Part shown: positions 9,418 through 19,044 of the stretch, piece after piece
How positions within the stretch are numbered: position 1 is the first letter of the stretch
Layout of the letters: the number at the start of each line of letters is the position of its first letter
DNA from: an uncultured Allomuricauda sp.
Lineage (GTDB): Bacteria > Bacteroidota > Bacteroidia > Flavobacteriales > Flavobacteriaceae
NCBI RefSeq assembly: GCF_947499695.1
Contig: NZ_CANMPQ010000001.1
Span: 868,001-932,000 of the forward strand
Direction of reading: 5' to 3'
Length of the DNA stretch: 64,000 nucleotides
The notes under the pieces: generated by a model
Databases searched by the model: none
What the model was told of the DNA's origin: nothing
The model's input: only the letters and a program-made list of their open reading frames with translations
Position numbers and translations under genes: made by a program

Positions 9418-10656
9418 TTACTCAATCCAAAATTCAGGGAGTTCATTTGTGCCCAAAACAGTACAGTCCCCACATACTCTGGGCACTACTATGAAGGGTC
9501 CCTCTATATTAACTGGTTCAAAATTTTCTTGAAGATATAAGAATGTCTCCGCTTCTATTAAAGGCCTTAAAACGCAATCAGTCTCCATGTCCTGCAGAGG
9601 AGGAGCAACCCTATTGCAAGGGTCAGCGTATGGGGGAAGAGCCTCTCCTGGAAAAAAATCATCGTAGTTAAAGAATATTCTTCGTTCGTTTACCGATGCA
9701 ACTTCAAAATAGCCCAGAACTGGTTCATCAACATCAGCTATGGAAGTTATATTATTGAATAACTGCCCAGGTTGCGTATCCGAAAAAACGCTTTCCGTTT
9801 CAGAGAAATCCTGCAAAGTTTGGAAAAAGTCATAGGCCTCAGGGGAAATTACATATTGTCTGACGAGGACGGAATAACGATGTGAGATAATATAGTTATC
9901 CCTATTAATAAATCGCACAGGGAATCGCTGTACACGATCTTCATCAAAATTTTTGGTAGTTGTGATAATTACATTATTTGGGAAATCAGTGGGATAGCAA
10001 ATCCGTTTGTCAGGGCTCCTGGGTTCTGAACTGATTCTAACATTGCAATCCTGTTCGAGGCGAAAAGGTGGAATGGGCACTCCTTCCAAATCACTGGATA
10101 TCCAGTCTGGTGCAATGACCCTGTAGGTCTCCTCGTACTCATAGCGGTAATACCGTGAATTTCCGGTAGGGTCGAAACTGTCCACGAATATGGCCATTCC
10201 TTCGTTGTTATTCTGGTTGGTAATTCTCTCCGCGTACACATCTTGCATTTCTATGGATTGACCCATTAATACAGGGCTTGAAACATAGCCCCGTCCGTTA
10301 CTTGTGGTTATCTCTAGTTGGTAGGAGCTTCCAGAAACAGCTTCAAATGAAACATCAGAAACATACTTACCTGGCTGGGTTTCCGTGAAAACAAACTCGT
10401 TCTGGGAGTCATCTGTGACCCTTACATCGGCATTTTCCTCCTTATTAGGCAGAATGTCTTCAAATGTGCGTGTTCTGCTCAAAAAGATTTCTTGTTGTTT
10501 AAGTTCATTGGTCAAAGTAGCCTCAACAACCAAAATCGACTCGAAGTTCTTCGTCTCGGGTATAAACTCCTCTACACAGCCACTCAATAGTAAAAGAAGC
10601 ACTGAAAACCCTAAGGTTTTCTTAATTGGCAATATGAAGCTAATTTTTGGAGTCAT
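9418..10656 (-). CDS. DUF4249 domain lipoprotein (copy 2)
   Basis: The 412-residue paralog of the protein at 138-1361 has lipobox LSGC (Cys27), then VEEFIP and the beta-rich DUF4249 region. Cysteines are conserved with copy 1: one near ERICYG/KRICYP, one in YADPC, one about 20 residues later, and CGDC at about 395-398 before the identical end PEFWIE. This suggests structural disulfides outside the cytoplasm. It starts 3 bases after the receptor stop at 10660, as in copy 1. It is presumably a surface partner of that receptor; this is inferred from operon position only. Confidence 0.9.
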   Translation of the reverse strand: MTPKISFILPIKKTLGFSVLLLLLSGCVEEFIPETKNFESILVVEATLTNELKQQEIFLSRTRTFEDILPNKEENADVRVTDDSQNEFVFTETQPGKYVSDVSFEAVSGSSYQLEITTSNGRGYVSSPVLMGQSIEMQDVYAERITNQNNNEGMAIFVDSFDPTGNSRYYRYEYEETYRVIAPDWISSDLEGVPIPPFRLEQDCNVRISSEPRSPDKRICYPTDFPNNVIITTTKNFDEDRVQRFPVRFINRDNYIISHRYSVLVRQYVISPEAYDFFQTLQDFSETESVFSDTQPGQLFNNITSIADVDEPVLGYFEVASVNERRIFFNYDDFFPGEALPPYADPCNRVAPPLQDMETDCVLRPLIEAETFLYLQENFEPVNIEGPFIVVPRVCGDCTVLGTNELPEFWIE

Positions 10657-10659
10657 TTT

Positions 10660-13446
10660 CTAAAACTTGAAATTGTAGGTTATAGTTGGAATCGGAATTG
10701 AAAAAATGGAGCTTTGAAAAGCCTTTATTTCCCCATCTTCCGTGACAAAAAACACCGAATACGGGTTGTTTCTTCCTAAAACATTGTAGATTGAAAAGTT
10801 CCAAAAACTATGGGCAAACTTTTTTATCTTATGGTTTCCCTCCATATTAAAACTGAGGTCTAATCGATAAAAATCCGGTATCCTGAACTTGTTCCGTTCG
10901 CTGAAAGCAACAAAATCAGCATTGTTAAACTCGAAAGTTCCAATGGGAAACGTGACAGGTCGACCAGTCTGATAGACAAAATTTGCCGAACCACTAAAAC
11001 GTTTGGTGAACTTGTAGTTGGCAACTAAACTAAAATCGTGCGGTTTATCAAAGTTGGATGGAAAATAATCCCCTCCATTAATCCTTTCTTGATTAAAATC
11101 GCTATCCAACCTTACGAAAGACCTTGCATAGGTATATCCCAACCACCCATTTAATCTACCCGTAAGTTTTCGCACTAAAAACTCCAAACCATAGGCTCTT
11201 CCATCACCCTGGAGAATGTCAGTCTCAATAGTTTCATTTAGTAGTAATTGCGCACCTGTTTTATAATCAAGAATGTTGTTTGAACGCTTATAGTAGCTCT
11301 CTAAACTTACTTCGTACATACCATCATTGAAATTCTTAAATAGACCTAGAGAAACTTGATAAGCTTGTTGCGGTTCAATGTTAAGGTCTGACAGTTTCCA
11401 TGTATCGGTCGGTGAGGCCGTTGTGTTGTTAGACAGTGTATGAATATATTGATAGGTATTGTTGAACCCCACTTTAATGGAAAAATCGGGAGTTATAGAA
11501 TATCTTGCTGAAAATCTTGCTTCCGGCCCACCATAAGTTTCTATAAATTCATTGGTATCAAATTCCCTGACTTCAACAAGTGTCCCATCATCTCTAGGAG
11601 CGTTGTCCTCATACACCCGCTGGGAAGATGCACCTAGAGCGGCATAAAAAGAATACCTTAACCCCACATCCAAGGCAAATTTCTCGCTTATGGTATAGGT
11701 GTCCGATAAAAATATGGCAGCCTCCAATCCCCGTTCTTTCGGAATCTGCAATGAAGCTATATTAGATTCGGGATTTAGAGGGTCCACATTACCTGGTTCC
11801 ACTTGATATAGTTTTCCAGAAAGCCCATAGTTCACGATATGGTCTTCTCCAAAAATGGATTTCATTCTCAGCTTCAGTTCTGTTTCGTTTATCTGATAGC
11901 CCAAATCAAAATCCCCATTGGCATCACCATCAAATTCAATATTGAATCTATATGCGCTATTGGAAGCTATTAAACTTGCCACATTTTTTTCATTTTTAAA
12001 CGTATGGTCCCACTTTAATGAGACCAATCTGTTGCTAAAGTTGAAAATGGAATCTGAAGTGATGCTGAAGTTATCTCGACTGTAATATCCGGTGACCTCC
12101 AAATCGTTATTCTGATCTATCTTGTGGCTGTACTTACCAATAACGTCATAAAAAGAAGCTGAGCTATTTCGTAATTCTTCAGTGTCAAGAGATCTTAATA
12201 TCCAATCAGAATATGTGCCCCGAGCCCCAATCAAAAAAGAGGACTTCTCCTTAACAATGGGAGTTTCCAATGTGATATTGCCAGTTACAGGACCTATGGA
12301 TACTTCACCTGCAAATTTTTCGGTATTTCCATTTTTTGTGGTTACATCGAATACTGAGGAAAGTCTACCTCCGTACTCTGACGGTATATTGCCCTTGTAA
12401 ATGGTTACACCCCCCGTAGTAAATGGATTGAGGGCCGAAAAAAGACCGAAAAAATGCGCTGGATTGTATATTACCGCATTGTCCAACAAAAATAAATTCT
12501 GATCTGTTCTGCCTCCCCTCACATTGTACCCTGCGGCACCTTCACCGGCATTCGAAATTCCCGGAAGTGTCAATGCCACTTTTAAAATATCTCTTTCACC
12601 AAGTACAAGTGGTATGGTTTTTATTTCTTCCACATCAATTTGGGTAATTCCCGTGATCGGTTGTCTCACATTGCTTATTTTATTTCCTTCAACAACAACT
12701 TCCTGTAGCGCTTCCAAGCTTTCGTTCAATTCCAGGTTTAACTCACCATCATTATACATAATCACCCTATATTGGGAGGTTTGGATGCCAAGCGCCCTTG
12801 CCTCCACTAAATTTGGACCTGCAGGAAGACTGATTTCATAGAAACCCTCGGCATTGGTGGAAGTACCATTTTCGGACCCTAAATGTACAAGGGCCAAATC
12901 CTCAATGGGCCTTCCTGTTTTGCTGTTGCGGGCATAACCAGAAAGAAGATAGTTTTGCTTTCCCCGATCATTATCTTCCCTTCCAATCCGTATGGTCCCA
13001 ATAGGACCTTCTGTTGCCACTCCCTGTTCCTTATAAAAAATTGGCGCATTGTATGTGGATTCTTTTTCGACTGGTCTTTCAATTGCAGTTGAATCCTTAA
13101 GAGCTATATCTTGTAAAAAAAAGTCGGGTACTTTATCGTAAATGGCATTATTACGGGTAAGTATTACTTTACCGTCATCGAGGACGTAGTAATTGATTTC
13201 GGTATCCCGGAAAAGAGAAGTCAGTATCTCATCAATGGTCTGTTGATTGTAATCTCCAGAAAGCGGTTCGTCTTTAAGCCATGATTGAACATAATAAAAC
13301 CTGAAGCTGGAAATCTGCTCTAGATCCAGTAAAACATCTTCCATTTTTTTGTTCTCGAACGATAGGGATATTTTTTCGCTCCCCTGTTGGGCCATCAATG
13401 CTTGAGTCAAGAAAAGGGTCATTACTAAATACTTCTTCATCCCCAT
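10660..13446 (-). CDS. TonB-dependent outer membrane receptor with STN and carboxypeptidase-like domains (copy 2)
   Basis: The 928-residue receptor has the same architecture as the one at 1365-4133: signal peptide, STN domain (about 25-90), carboxypeptidase-like domain (about 168-245), plug (about 265-370) and beta-barrel with a near-identical C-terminus. Plug and barrel are strongly conserved between the copies, while the linker between STN and the carboxypeptidase-like domain is diverged. An ATG at 13440 gives a start at MKKYL; the start at 13446 adds only two residues. It abuts the preceding secreted-protein gene and precedes DUF4249 copy 2 by 3 bases. The ligand is unknown; the paralogy suggests related but not identical substrates. 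Confidence 0.93.
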   Translation of the reverse strand: MGMKKYLVMTLFLTQALMAQQGSEKISLSFENKKMEDVLLDLEQISSFRFYYVQSWLKDEPLSGDYNQQTIDEILTSLFRDTEINYYVLDDGKVILTRNNAIYDKVPDFFLQDIALKDSTAIERPVEKESTYNAPIFYKEQGVATEGPIGTIRIGREDNDRGKQNYLLSGYARNSKTGRPIEDLALVHLGSENGTSTNAEGFYEISLPAGPNLVEARALGIQTSQYRVIMYNDGELNLELNESLEALQEVVVEGNKISNVRQPITGITQIDVEEIKTIPLVLGERDILKVALTLPGISNAGEGAAGYNVRGGRTDQNLFLLDNAVIYNPAHFFGLFSALNPFTTGGVTIYKGNIPSEYGGRLSSVFDVTTKNGNTEKFAGEVSIGPVTGNITLETPIVKEKSSFLIGARGTYSDWILRSLDTEELRNSSASFYDVIGKYSHKIDQNNDLEVTGYYSRDNFSITSDSIFNFSNRLVSLKWDHTFKNEKNVASLIASNSAYRFNIEFDGDANGDFDLGYQINETELKLRMKSIFGEDHIVNYGLSGKLYQVEPGNVDPLNPESNIASLQIPKERGLEAAIFLSDTYTISEKFALDVGLRYSFYAALGASSQRVYEDNAPRDDGTLVEVREFDTNEFIETYGGPEARFSARYSITPDFSIKVGFNNTYQYIHTLSNNTTASPTDTWKLSDLNIEPQQAYQVSLGLFKNFNDGMYEVSLESYYKRSNNILDYKTGAQLLLNETIETDILQGDGRAYGLEFLVRKLTGRLNGWLGYTYARSFVRLDSDFNQERINGGDYFPSNFDKPHDFSLVANYKFTKRFSGSANFVYQTGRPVTFPIGTFEFNNADFVAFSERNKFRIPDFYRLDLSFNMEGNHKIKKFAHSFWNFSIYNVLGRNNPYSVFFVTEDGEIKAFQSSIFSIPIPTITYNFKF

Positions 13447-14193
13447 TTATTTTTTAGAAGCTATTAGCCTGTTATCAATTAGATTGACCAAACTTGACAT
13501 AAAAAATCCTGCTCTTCTTTTCTTCTTGGTCTTATTCCTTTTATAATGCGCTGTTATTTCACTTTTAAATTCCGGGAAAAGTTCGACTAGATCTTTTTTA
13601 CCCTCTATCCGATAAAACTTCGTCTGATATTGAATTAGATGTTCGCTTTCTCCCTCAATAAACTCGTAATACAGACTTTTTTTGTCCGTACGTTCAACAG
13701 CATTTTTTTTGTATTTGGTATACAGCCCTAAATATTCTCCTTTAAATAGTTTTTCATAAAAACCAGAAAAACTGGCGCCGTTATTATCTCTATCTGAAAT
13801 AACCCCAAAAGCATGTCCATCGATAGTAAAGTCCTGTACTTCATCCTTAATCAGTTTTAAGGTAGTGCCGCCAATTCTATTGGGAAGTCTTACCAATACA
13901 TTGCTTTCGTATAGATCATACTTCAACTGCAATCCAAAATAAGATTGGTTCTTATAGGTTACAGTTCCATTTAAAAAATCTTTGGATTTGAAAAACTTTG
14001 TTTTATCATTTATTGCGCGGTGCTCTTCCTCGTACTCAATACCGTTTACAAGTGCAGTGTTTTCTATACCTACAATCTGATCAAACCATTGATAAGTAAC
14101 ATCATTGTTAGTGGAAGTTTGCCCAAAGGCGAAGAAAACGTTGGAAAGGGATATAAAAAAGTAAAGTCGACAGCCAATAATGTTGCCTCTCAT
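13447..14193 (-). CDS. secreted protein of unknown function, first gene of uptake module (copy 2)
   Basis: The 248-residue protein has a signal peptide (to about residue 24, FAFGQ) and is a clear paralog of the protein at 4130-4882, with the shared pattern FDQIVGIENTALVNGIEY, LRLP...GGTTLKLIKD and DGH, and a basic C-terminal stretch (KRNKTKKKRR). No known domain is recognised. It is the first gene of the operon formed with the receptor at 10660-13446, DUF4249 copy 2 and the MG2-like protein. About 240 bases without genes separate it from dsbD upstream; that interval is AT-rich and presumably contains its promoter, though I could not find a convincing motif. Confidence 0.8.
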   Translation of the reverse strand: MRGNIIGCRLYFFISLSNVFFAFGQTSTNNDVTYQWFDQIVGIENTALVNGIEYEEEHRAINDKTKFFKSKDFLNGTVTYKNQSYFGLQLKYDLYESNVLVRLPNRIGGTTLKLIKDEVQDFTIDGHAFGVISDRDNNGASFSGFYEKLFKGEYLGLYTKYKKNAVERTDKKSLYYEFIEGESEHLIQYQTKFYRIEGKKDLVELFPEFKSEITAHYKRNKTKKKRRAGFFMSSLVNLIDNRLIASKK

Positions 14194-14433
14194 AAATCTC
14201 TTTTTGAGGGGTTGAAAAATTATTAGCTACAAAACAGTTTAAAGATAACAAATTGCCATAACTTATCTTAAGGGCAATACTATCATTTCCTTTTAAAAAT
14301 CAATATTTAGTTTCATTACTGTTATCAATTGAAGGCCTGCCGAACTTAACTATTTCGAAATCAAATTTTTAGATAATTCTATTCAAAAAAGAAAAAAATT
14401 ATTTTCTGGCACTTTGAAGGTCCCATCTTAGGA

Positions 14434-16410
14434 CTATCTCATGGAAAGCTGATATTTTTCCAAACCTGAAATGAGCCATCGCTCGTAGGTTTCGATATCA
14501 ACATACTGCACAGCGTCGTTCAAAATCTCAAGGTTTGGAGAAAGTAGCACATAATACGGTTGTGAAGCTGCATTAAAATTTATGGTCTGGAACGTACCCC
14601 ATTTTTGTCCGATAGTCTCAATGGTTTTTATACGGCCGGAGGCGTACTGGAAGTCGAACCTTTGATTTTCAGGGAGTTCTTTTCTATCATCCACATACAG
14701 CGAAATCAATACATATTCATCGCGAATTAAAGGATAAACCTTTGAATCACTCCATACATTTTCCTCCATCCTACGGCAGTTTTGACATGCCCATCCAGTA
14801 AAATCCAAAAGAATAGGTTTATTAACCTCTTGGGCATATGCAACACCTTCATCAAAATCCTTGAAACAATCCAAACCTAACGGACAGTCACTCTCAGTTT
14901 CAGCTATGCTGTAAAAATCTGGTGGTGGAAATCCGCTCAACAATTTGAGACTAGTAATATTGAGTACACCCAAAATAAGGTATGTTGAAAATGCAATGGT
15001 TAATACGCCGACAAATTTTCGTCCATTCGACAATTTTTGCTTTGGGCCATCGTGTGGGAACCTAAATAATCCGAATAGATACAATGCCGTCAAAACAAAA
15101 AGTACAATCCAAATTCCCAAAAAGATTTCCCTTTTGAATATTCCCCAGTTACCCACTAAATCTGCATTGGAAAGAAACTTAAAAGCCAAGGCCAGCTCTA
15201 AAAAGCCAAGAACAACTTTGACTGTGGTCATCCATCCTCCAGATTTAGGCAATGAGTTTAGCCAAGTTGGAAACAACGCAAATAGTGCAAAAGGCAAGGC
15301 TAATGCGAGCCCAAAACCAACCATTCCTGCTGAAAGGTTTATAGCAACATCACCTTCGGCCAGGGTGGTACTTCCCAATAATCCTCCTAAAATTGGTCCT
15401 GTACAGGAAAATGACACAATTGCCAAGGTCAGCGCCATAAAGAATATGCCCAAACCGCCGCCAACTTTGGTTGAGGCTTCGTCCATTTTATTGGCCCAAG
15501 AACTTGGTAAAGTGAGTTCATAATATCCAAAAAAGGAAAAGGCGAAAAACACAAAAATCAGAAAAAAGAATATGTTCAACCAGATGTTGGTGGCTATGGT
15601 ATTTAAAATTTGTGAATCTACTGAATCGAACAAATGAAAAGGAAGACTCAACAGAAAATAAATCAATACAATAAAGAATCCATACAAGATGGCATTGACT
15701 ACTCCCTTAGATCTATTCTGTGATTGTTTGGTAAAAAAAGATACGGTCAACGGAATCATTGGGAACACGCAGGGCGTTAATAGTGCAATGAGTCCGCCTA
15801 GAAATCCTAGCCCAAAAATCATCCATAGTCCAGATTTTCCATTGGTCTCTTTCAGTCCTCCTTGATTGAGTAACTCCTTATTTTTTAAGTCGATTTTTAA
15901 CGATTGTCCTAAAGCTATGCTATTGGAGTCAAGCTCTTTTGCGGTTTCCACAAAGGCGCTTCCATCCAACGAAATCTGGAAAAATTCGTCCATTGGAATA
16001 CAAACTTCCTTGCATATTTGATAGAACAGGTTTACGGTTATCTGCTTAACACTTGGATTGAGTAGTTTAATTTTTTGGACAAAAACAGCTTCGTGTTTAA
16101 AGAAGGTTTCTTCTACCTCAAAAATATCGCTGTACTCTTTAATGGTTTCACTCTCTGTTGTTTTACCAAGTAGCTCGTAATCCTCCCCTGCCTTCTCAAA
16201 AGTAAACTCACTAGGTAAGGACCCACCTTCCGCCGTATACTGGGAATATACATGCCATCCGTCTTGAATTTTCCCCTTGAAGACCAATTCATACTCGGAT
16301 TCAGAAAGTTTCTGAACTTCATGGCTCCAAATTGCTGGATTTTCTTCGGATTGACCCAATAGCGGAACAATGGACAAAAAGAAACCAAATAAAAAAGACA
16401 AAGACCTCAT
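14434..16410 (-). CDS. dsbD: thiol:disulfide interchange protein DsbD family
   Basis: The 658-residue protein is full length for the family. It has a signal peptide (1-19), an N-terminal periplasmic domain with the redox pair CKEVC (about 133-137), a central membrane part with about eight helices (about 195-490) including LTPCVFPMIPLT and SCTGPILGG, which carry the two membrane cysteines, and a C-terminal thioredoxin-like domain with WACQNC (about 545). It moves electrons from cytoplasmic thioredoxin across the membrane to reduce periplasmic disulfides. Its start overlaps the tilS stop by 4 bases, making it the last gene of the run with the flavin reductase, pabB and tilS. Confidence 0.93.
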   Translation of the reverse strand: MRSLSFLFGFFLSIVPLLGQSEENPAIWSHEVQKLSESEYELVFKGKIQDGWHVYSQYTAEGGSLPSEFTFEKAGEDYELLGKTTESETIKEYSDIFEVEETFFKHEAVFVQKIKLLNPSVKQITVNLFYQICKEVCIPMDEFFQISLDGSAFVETAKELDSNSIALGQSLKIDLKNKELLNQGGLKETNGKSGLWMIFGLGFLGGLIALLTPCVFPMIPLTVSFFTKQSQNRSKGVVNAILYGFFIVLIYFLLSLPFHLFDSVDSQILNTIATNIWLNIFFFLIFVFFAFSFFGYYELTLPSSWANKMDEASTKVGGGLGIFFMALTLAIVSFSCTGPILGGLLGSTTLAEGDVAINLSAGMVGFGLALALPFALFALFPTWLNSLPKSGGWMTTVKVVLGFLELALAFKFLSNADLVGNWGIFKREIFLGIWIVLFVLTALYLFGLFRFPHDGPKQKLSNGRKFVGVLTIAFSTYLILGVLNITSLKLLSGFPPPDFYSIAETESDCPLGLDCFKDFDEGVAYAQEVNKPILLDFTGWACQNCRRMEENVWSDSKVYPLIRDEYVLISLYVDDRKELPENQRFDFQYASGRIKTIETIGQKWGTFQTINFNAASQPYYVLLSPNLEILNDAVQYVDIETYERWLISGLEKYQLSMR

Positions 16411-17714
16411 ACTGAAAGTGTAACTTTTAAAATATTCTCGGTAGTGTCATCTACCTTAAATCGATTATCAGACCTCATACCCACTACCCAAACAATTTCA
16501 TTGTTGGAACATAACAACCATTGTTTTTCTTTGGAAAACAAGTTTATCTTTTCGTCCTTAAAGTACTTGGACAGCTTCTTTTTCCCTAGCATTCCATAAG
16601 GGTAAAAATAGTCGCCTTTTTCCCATCTTCTTAACATTAACGGATAGTTTAACTTTTCCTTATCGAAAAAAACAACATTTTTAGGACTTTTCTGGACAGC
16701 TTCAGCTTTTTCAAGTTTTAGGCTAATTGGATTTTGTATTACCTCAATACCCTCTTCAATTATAAAGAAATCTTGTTTTTCGTTTTCCGTTTCGGAAAGT
16801 ATTAAATAATCTCTGTCTTTTAGGAGTTTATGGGTTTTTGATACGACTTCTTTGCCACTCATAGAAGTTAAAAGGTCTTGTATACCACTCCAATCCGTAA
16901 AGCCGTAGGATTGGAAAAGTTTGTATAGGTAGGCTTCTATAGGCTGAAGTTTTAGTAGCTTATCAAGCTTAATCTTTACAAGGTCCCCTTTTATTTCAAA
17001 CAAATCGGTTCTTACCTGGTTGATATAATTCTCAACCAGGGTGCTGGTTTGATTCAGAAAGTTTTCAGTCTGATTGAAATTATCCAAGAAGGAAGGGTGC
17101 ATCTCTTTTAATCTAGGTACAATTTCATGTCTGACCTTATTGCGCAAATATTTGCTGTCCTGATTGCTGCTGTCCTCCCTCCATGCAAGTTCCTCAGCCT
17201 TTGCATAAGCTAAAATTTGGACTCTAGAGAAAGCAAGAAGAGGCCTAATGACCCTTTTGTTTTGCTCTGGGATTCCAGTTAAGCCATCAATTCCGGTACC
17301 TCTAGATAGATTAATTAAAAAAGTTTCGAGTTTATCATCTAAATGATGGGCTGTTAATATAAAATCGAAACCCTCAGAAGCTTTCAATTCTTCAAACCAT
17401 TGGTATCGAAGTGCTCTAGCTGCCATTTGCACGGACCCTCCATTTTTTAGAATATAGTTTTTGGTATCGAAAGACTTAGTGATGGTTGGAATTTTTAATT
17501 CTGAACCTAGTTTTTTCACAAAAGTTTCATCTCCATCACTCTCGGACCCTCTTAGATTGAAATTACAATGCGCTAAAGTGACATTTAGTGCTGACCTTAC
17601 ACATAAATGCGCAAGCACAATGCTGTCCACTCCTCCGCTGCATGCCAACAATAGCTTTCCTTTTTTGAGGAAGGAATGTTTTTTTTCGATATGGTTGTTG
17701 AACTCTGTCAGCAT
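16407..17714 (-). CDS. tilS: tRNA(Ile)-lysidine synthase TilS
   Basis: The 435-residue enzyme has the PP-loop ATP pyrophosphatase motif SGGVDS at about residues 30-35, followed by the N-type ATPase domain (AHHLDDKLET at about 125) and the C-terminal TilS domains. It uses ATP to attach lysine to C34 of tRNA-Ile(CAU), so that the tRNA reads AUA and is charged with isoleucine; it is cytoplasmic and essential in most bacteria. Length is typical. The gene begins 22 bases after the end of pabB and overlaps dsbD by 4 bases. Confidence 0.95.
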   Translation of the reverse strand: MLTEFNNHIEKKHSFLKKGKLLLACSGGVDSIVLAHLCVRSALNVTLAHCNFNLRGSESDGDETFVKKLGSELKIPTITKSFDTKNYILKNGGSVQMAARALRYQWFEELKASEGFDFILTAHHLDDKLETFLINLSRGTGIDGLTGIPEQNKRVIRPLLAFSRVQILAYAKAEELAWREDSSNQDSKYLRNKVRHEIVPRLKEMHPSFLDNFNQTENFLNQTSTLVENYINQVRTDLFEIKGDLVKIKLDKLLKLQPIEAYLYKLFQSYGFTDWSGIQDLLTSMSGKEVVSKTHKLLKDRDYLILSETENEKQDFFIIEEGIEVIQNPISLKLEKAEAVQKSPKNVVFFDKEKLNYPLMLRRWEKGDYFYPYGMLGKKKLSKYFKDEKINLFSKEKQWLLCSNNEIVWVVGMRSDNRFKVDDTTENILKVTLSV

Positions 17715-17736
17715 TTTGCAAAAGTAACAATTAAGC

Positions 17737-19038
17737 TTAGGTACCTTCTAAAACACTTCGCATGGCCTTGGCCTTGAGCAAGCATTCCTGATATTCATTT
17801 TCCGGTACTGACCTTGAAGTAATCGCACTGCCTACCGAAAAAGACACATATTTATGACTGTCATTGTATAATATGCTTCTTATGACAACATTAAAGTCAA
17901 AATTGCCAGCTGGGTCAAAATAACCAACCGTACCACTATATAATCCACGTTTGGTTTCTTCCAATTCCTCAATAATCTTCATTGCCGAAATTTTAGGCGC
18001 TCCGGTCATACTTCCCATCGGGAAGGTTTCTTTTATCAATTCCAATGGCTTTTTGGAACCGGACACCTTAGCTTTCACCGTTGATATCATTTGATGCACC
18101 TGGTTAAAGGAGTAGACCTTGCATAATTCATCAACCTCTACACTACCCTTCAATGCACTCTTGGAAAGGTCGTTACGTACAAGATCGGTAATCATGATGT
18201 TCTCCGCCCTTTCCTTTTCATCCTGTCCCAATTGTTGTTTAAGTTTTTCATCCTGCAAGGTGTTTTCTCCGCGGGCAGCAGTTCCTTTAATGGGTTGAGA
18301 GATTATAGTCGGTCCCTGTTTTTTTAAATATCGTTCTGGAGAAGCACATAATAAGAATTTATCATCTATTCTTAAATAGGAGGCAAATGGAGGTTTTGAG
18401 ATTCTGTTGAGATTCTTATAGGTCTCCAAAGGGTCAATAGTCGTGTTCTGCGCATAAAACTCTTGACAGAAATTGGCTTCATAAATGTCTCCCCGGTGAA
18501 TGTGTGCAAGGAAGTTATGGGCTTTTTCAAAGTATGCATCCTTGTGTATTCGCATTTTAATACGGATGGATTGCGGTTCGCCAAATCTCGGATTTGTTGT
18601 ATCGGACAAAGCAGCAATTTTTCCAAAGTCCTTTTCAATTTCCGCTTCAAATTCCTTTAAATACAAAAAGTCAATTTTTCCCTCCCTGATCAAAATTATT
18701 TTATCAGGTTGAAAGAAGAAAAGTTCAGGGAAATTGAGTCCATCAAAATTGTTGGATTCCAATTCCTCTATTTCATTTTTTAGATCGTATGAAAAGTATC
18801 CGAACAGCCAATCCTTCTCTTTATCGATGAAATTTTGCACATCATCGGTACTTTTGAGTGTTTTTTTAGACTTATCGGTCTGTTCAGAAATAGCCAAAAT
18901 ACAATCATAGGAACTGTATTTATCTTGATGGTCATTACTATCCATCCAAGCAATAATACTATTACTTTTTGACCATTCCAACAAAGCCTCTTTCCATTTA
19001 GAAAGTGATGAAATCTGGAAAGAACGATGCCTGCGCAA
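17737..19038 (-). CDS. pabB: aminodeoxychorismate synthase component I (chorismate-binding, PabB type)
   Basis: The 433-residue chorismate-utilising enzyme has the motif PIKGTAARG at about residue 240. The lysine in PIKGT marks the PabB subgroup; anthranilate synthases have PIAGT. The C-terminal catalytic block FPMGSMTGAPKISAM is intact. It converts chorismate with ammonia to aminodeoxychorismate for folate synthesis, normally with a glutaminase partner (PabA) not found here. The first codon is TTG at 19038, 6 bases after the upstream stop; the next in-frame ATG would remove about 31 residues. It is co-directional with the flavin reductase upstream and tilS downstream. Confidence 0.88.
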   Translation of the reverse strand: MRRHRSFQISSLSKWKEALLEWSKSNSIIAWMDSNDHQDKYSSYDCILAISEQTDKSKKTLKSTDDVQNFIDKEKDWLFGYFSYDLKNEIEELESNNFDGLNFPELFFFQPDKIILIREGKIDFLYLKEFEAEIEKDFGKIAALSDTTNPRFGEPQSIRIKMRIHKDAYFEKAHNFLAHIHRGDIYEANFCQEFYAQNTTIDPLETYKNLNRISKPPFASYLRIDDKFLLCASPERYLKKQGPTIISQPIKGTAARGENTLQDEKLKQQLGQDEKERAENIMITDLVRNDLSKSALKGSVEVDELCKVYSFNQVHQMISTVKAKVSGSKKPLELIKETFPMGSMTGAPKISAMKIIEELEETKRGLYSGTVGYFDPAGNFDFNVVIRSILYNDSHKYVSFSVGSAITSRSVPENEYQECLLKAKAMRSVLEGT

Positions 19039-19044
19039 TGTCTA

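Noticed and set aside
14945..15523. 192-codon plus-strand frame opposite dsbD
   Set aside because: It is antisense to the conserved membrane part of dsbD and has no homology or start signal.
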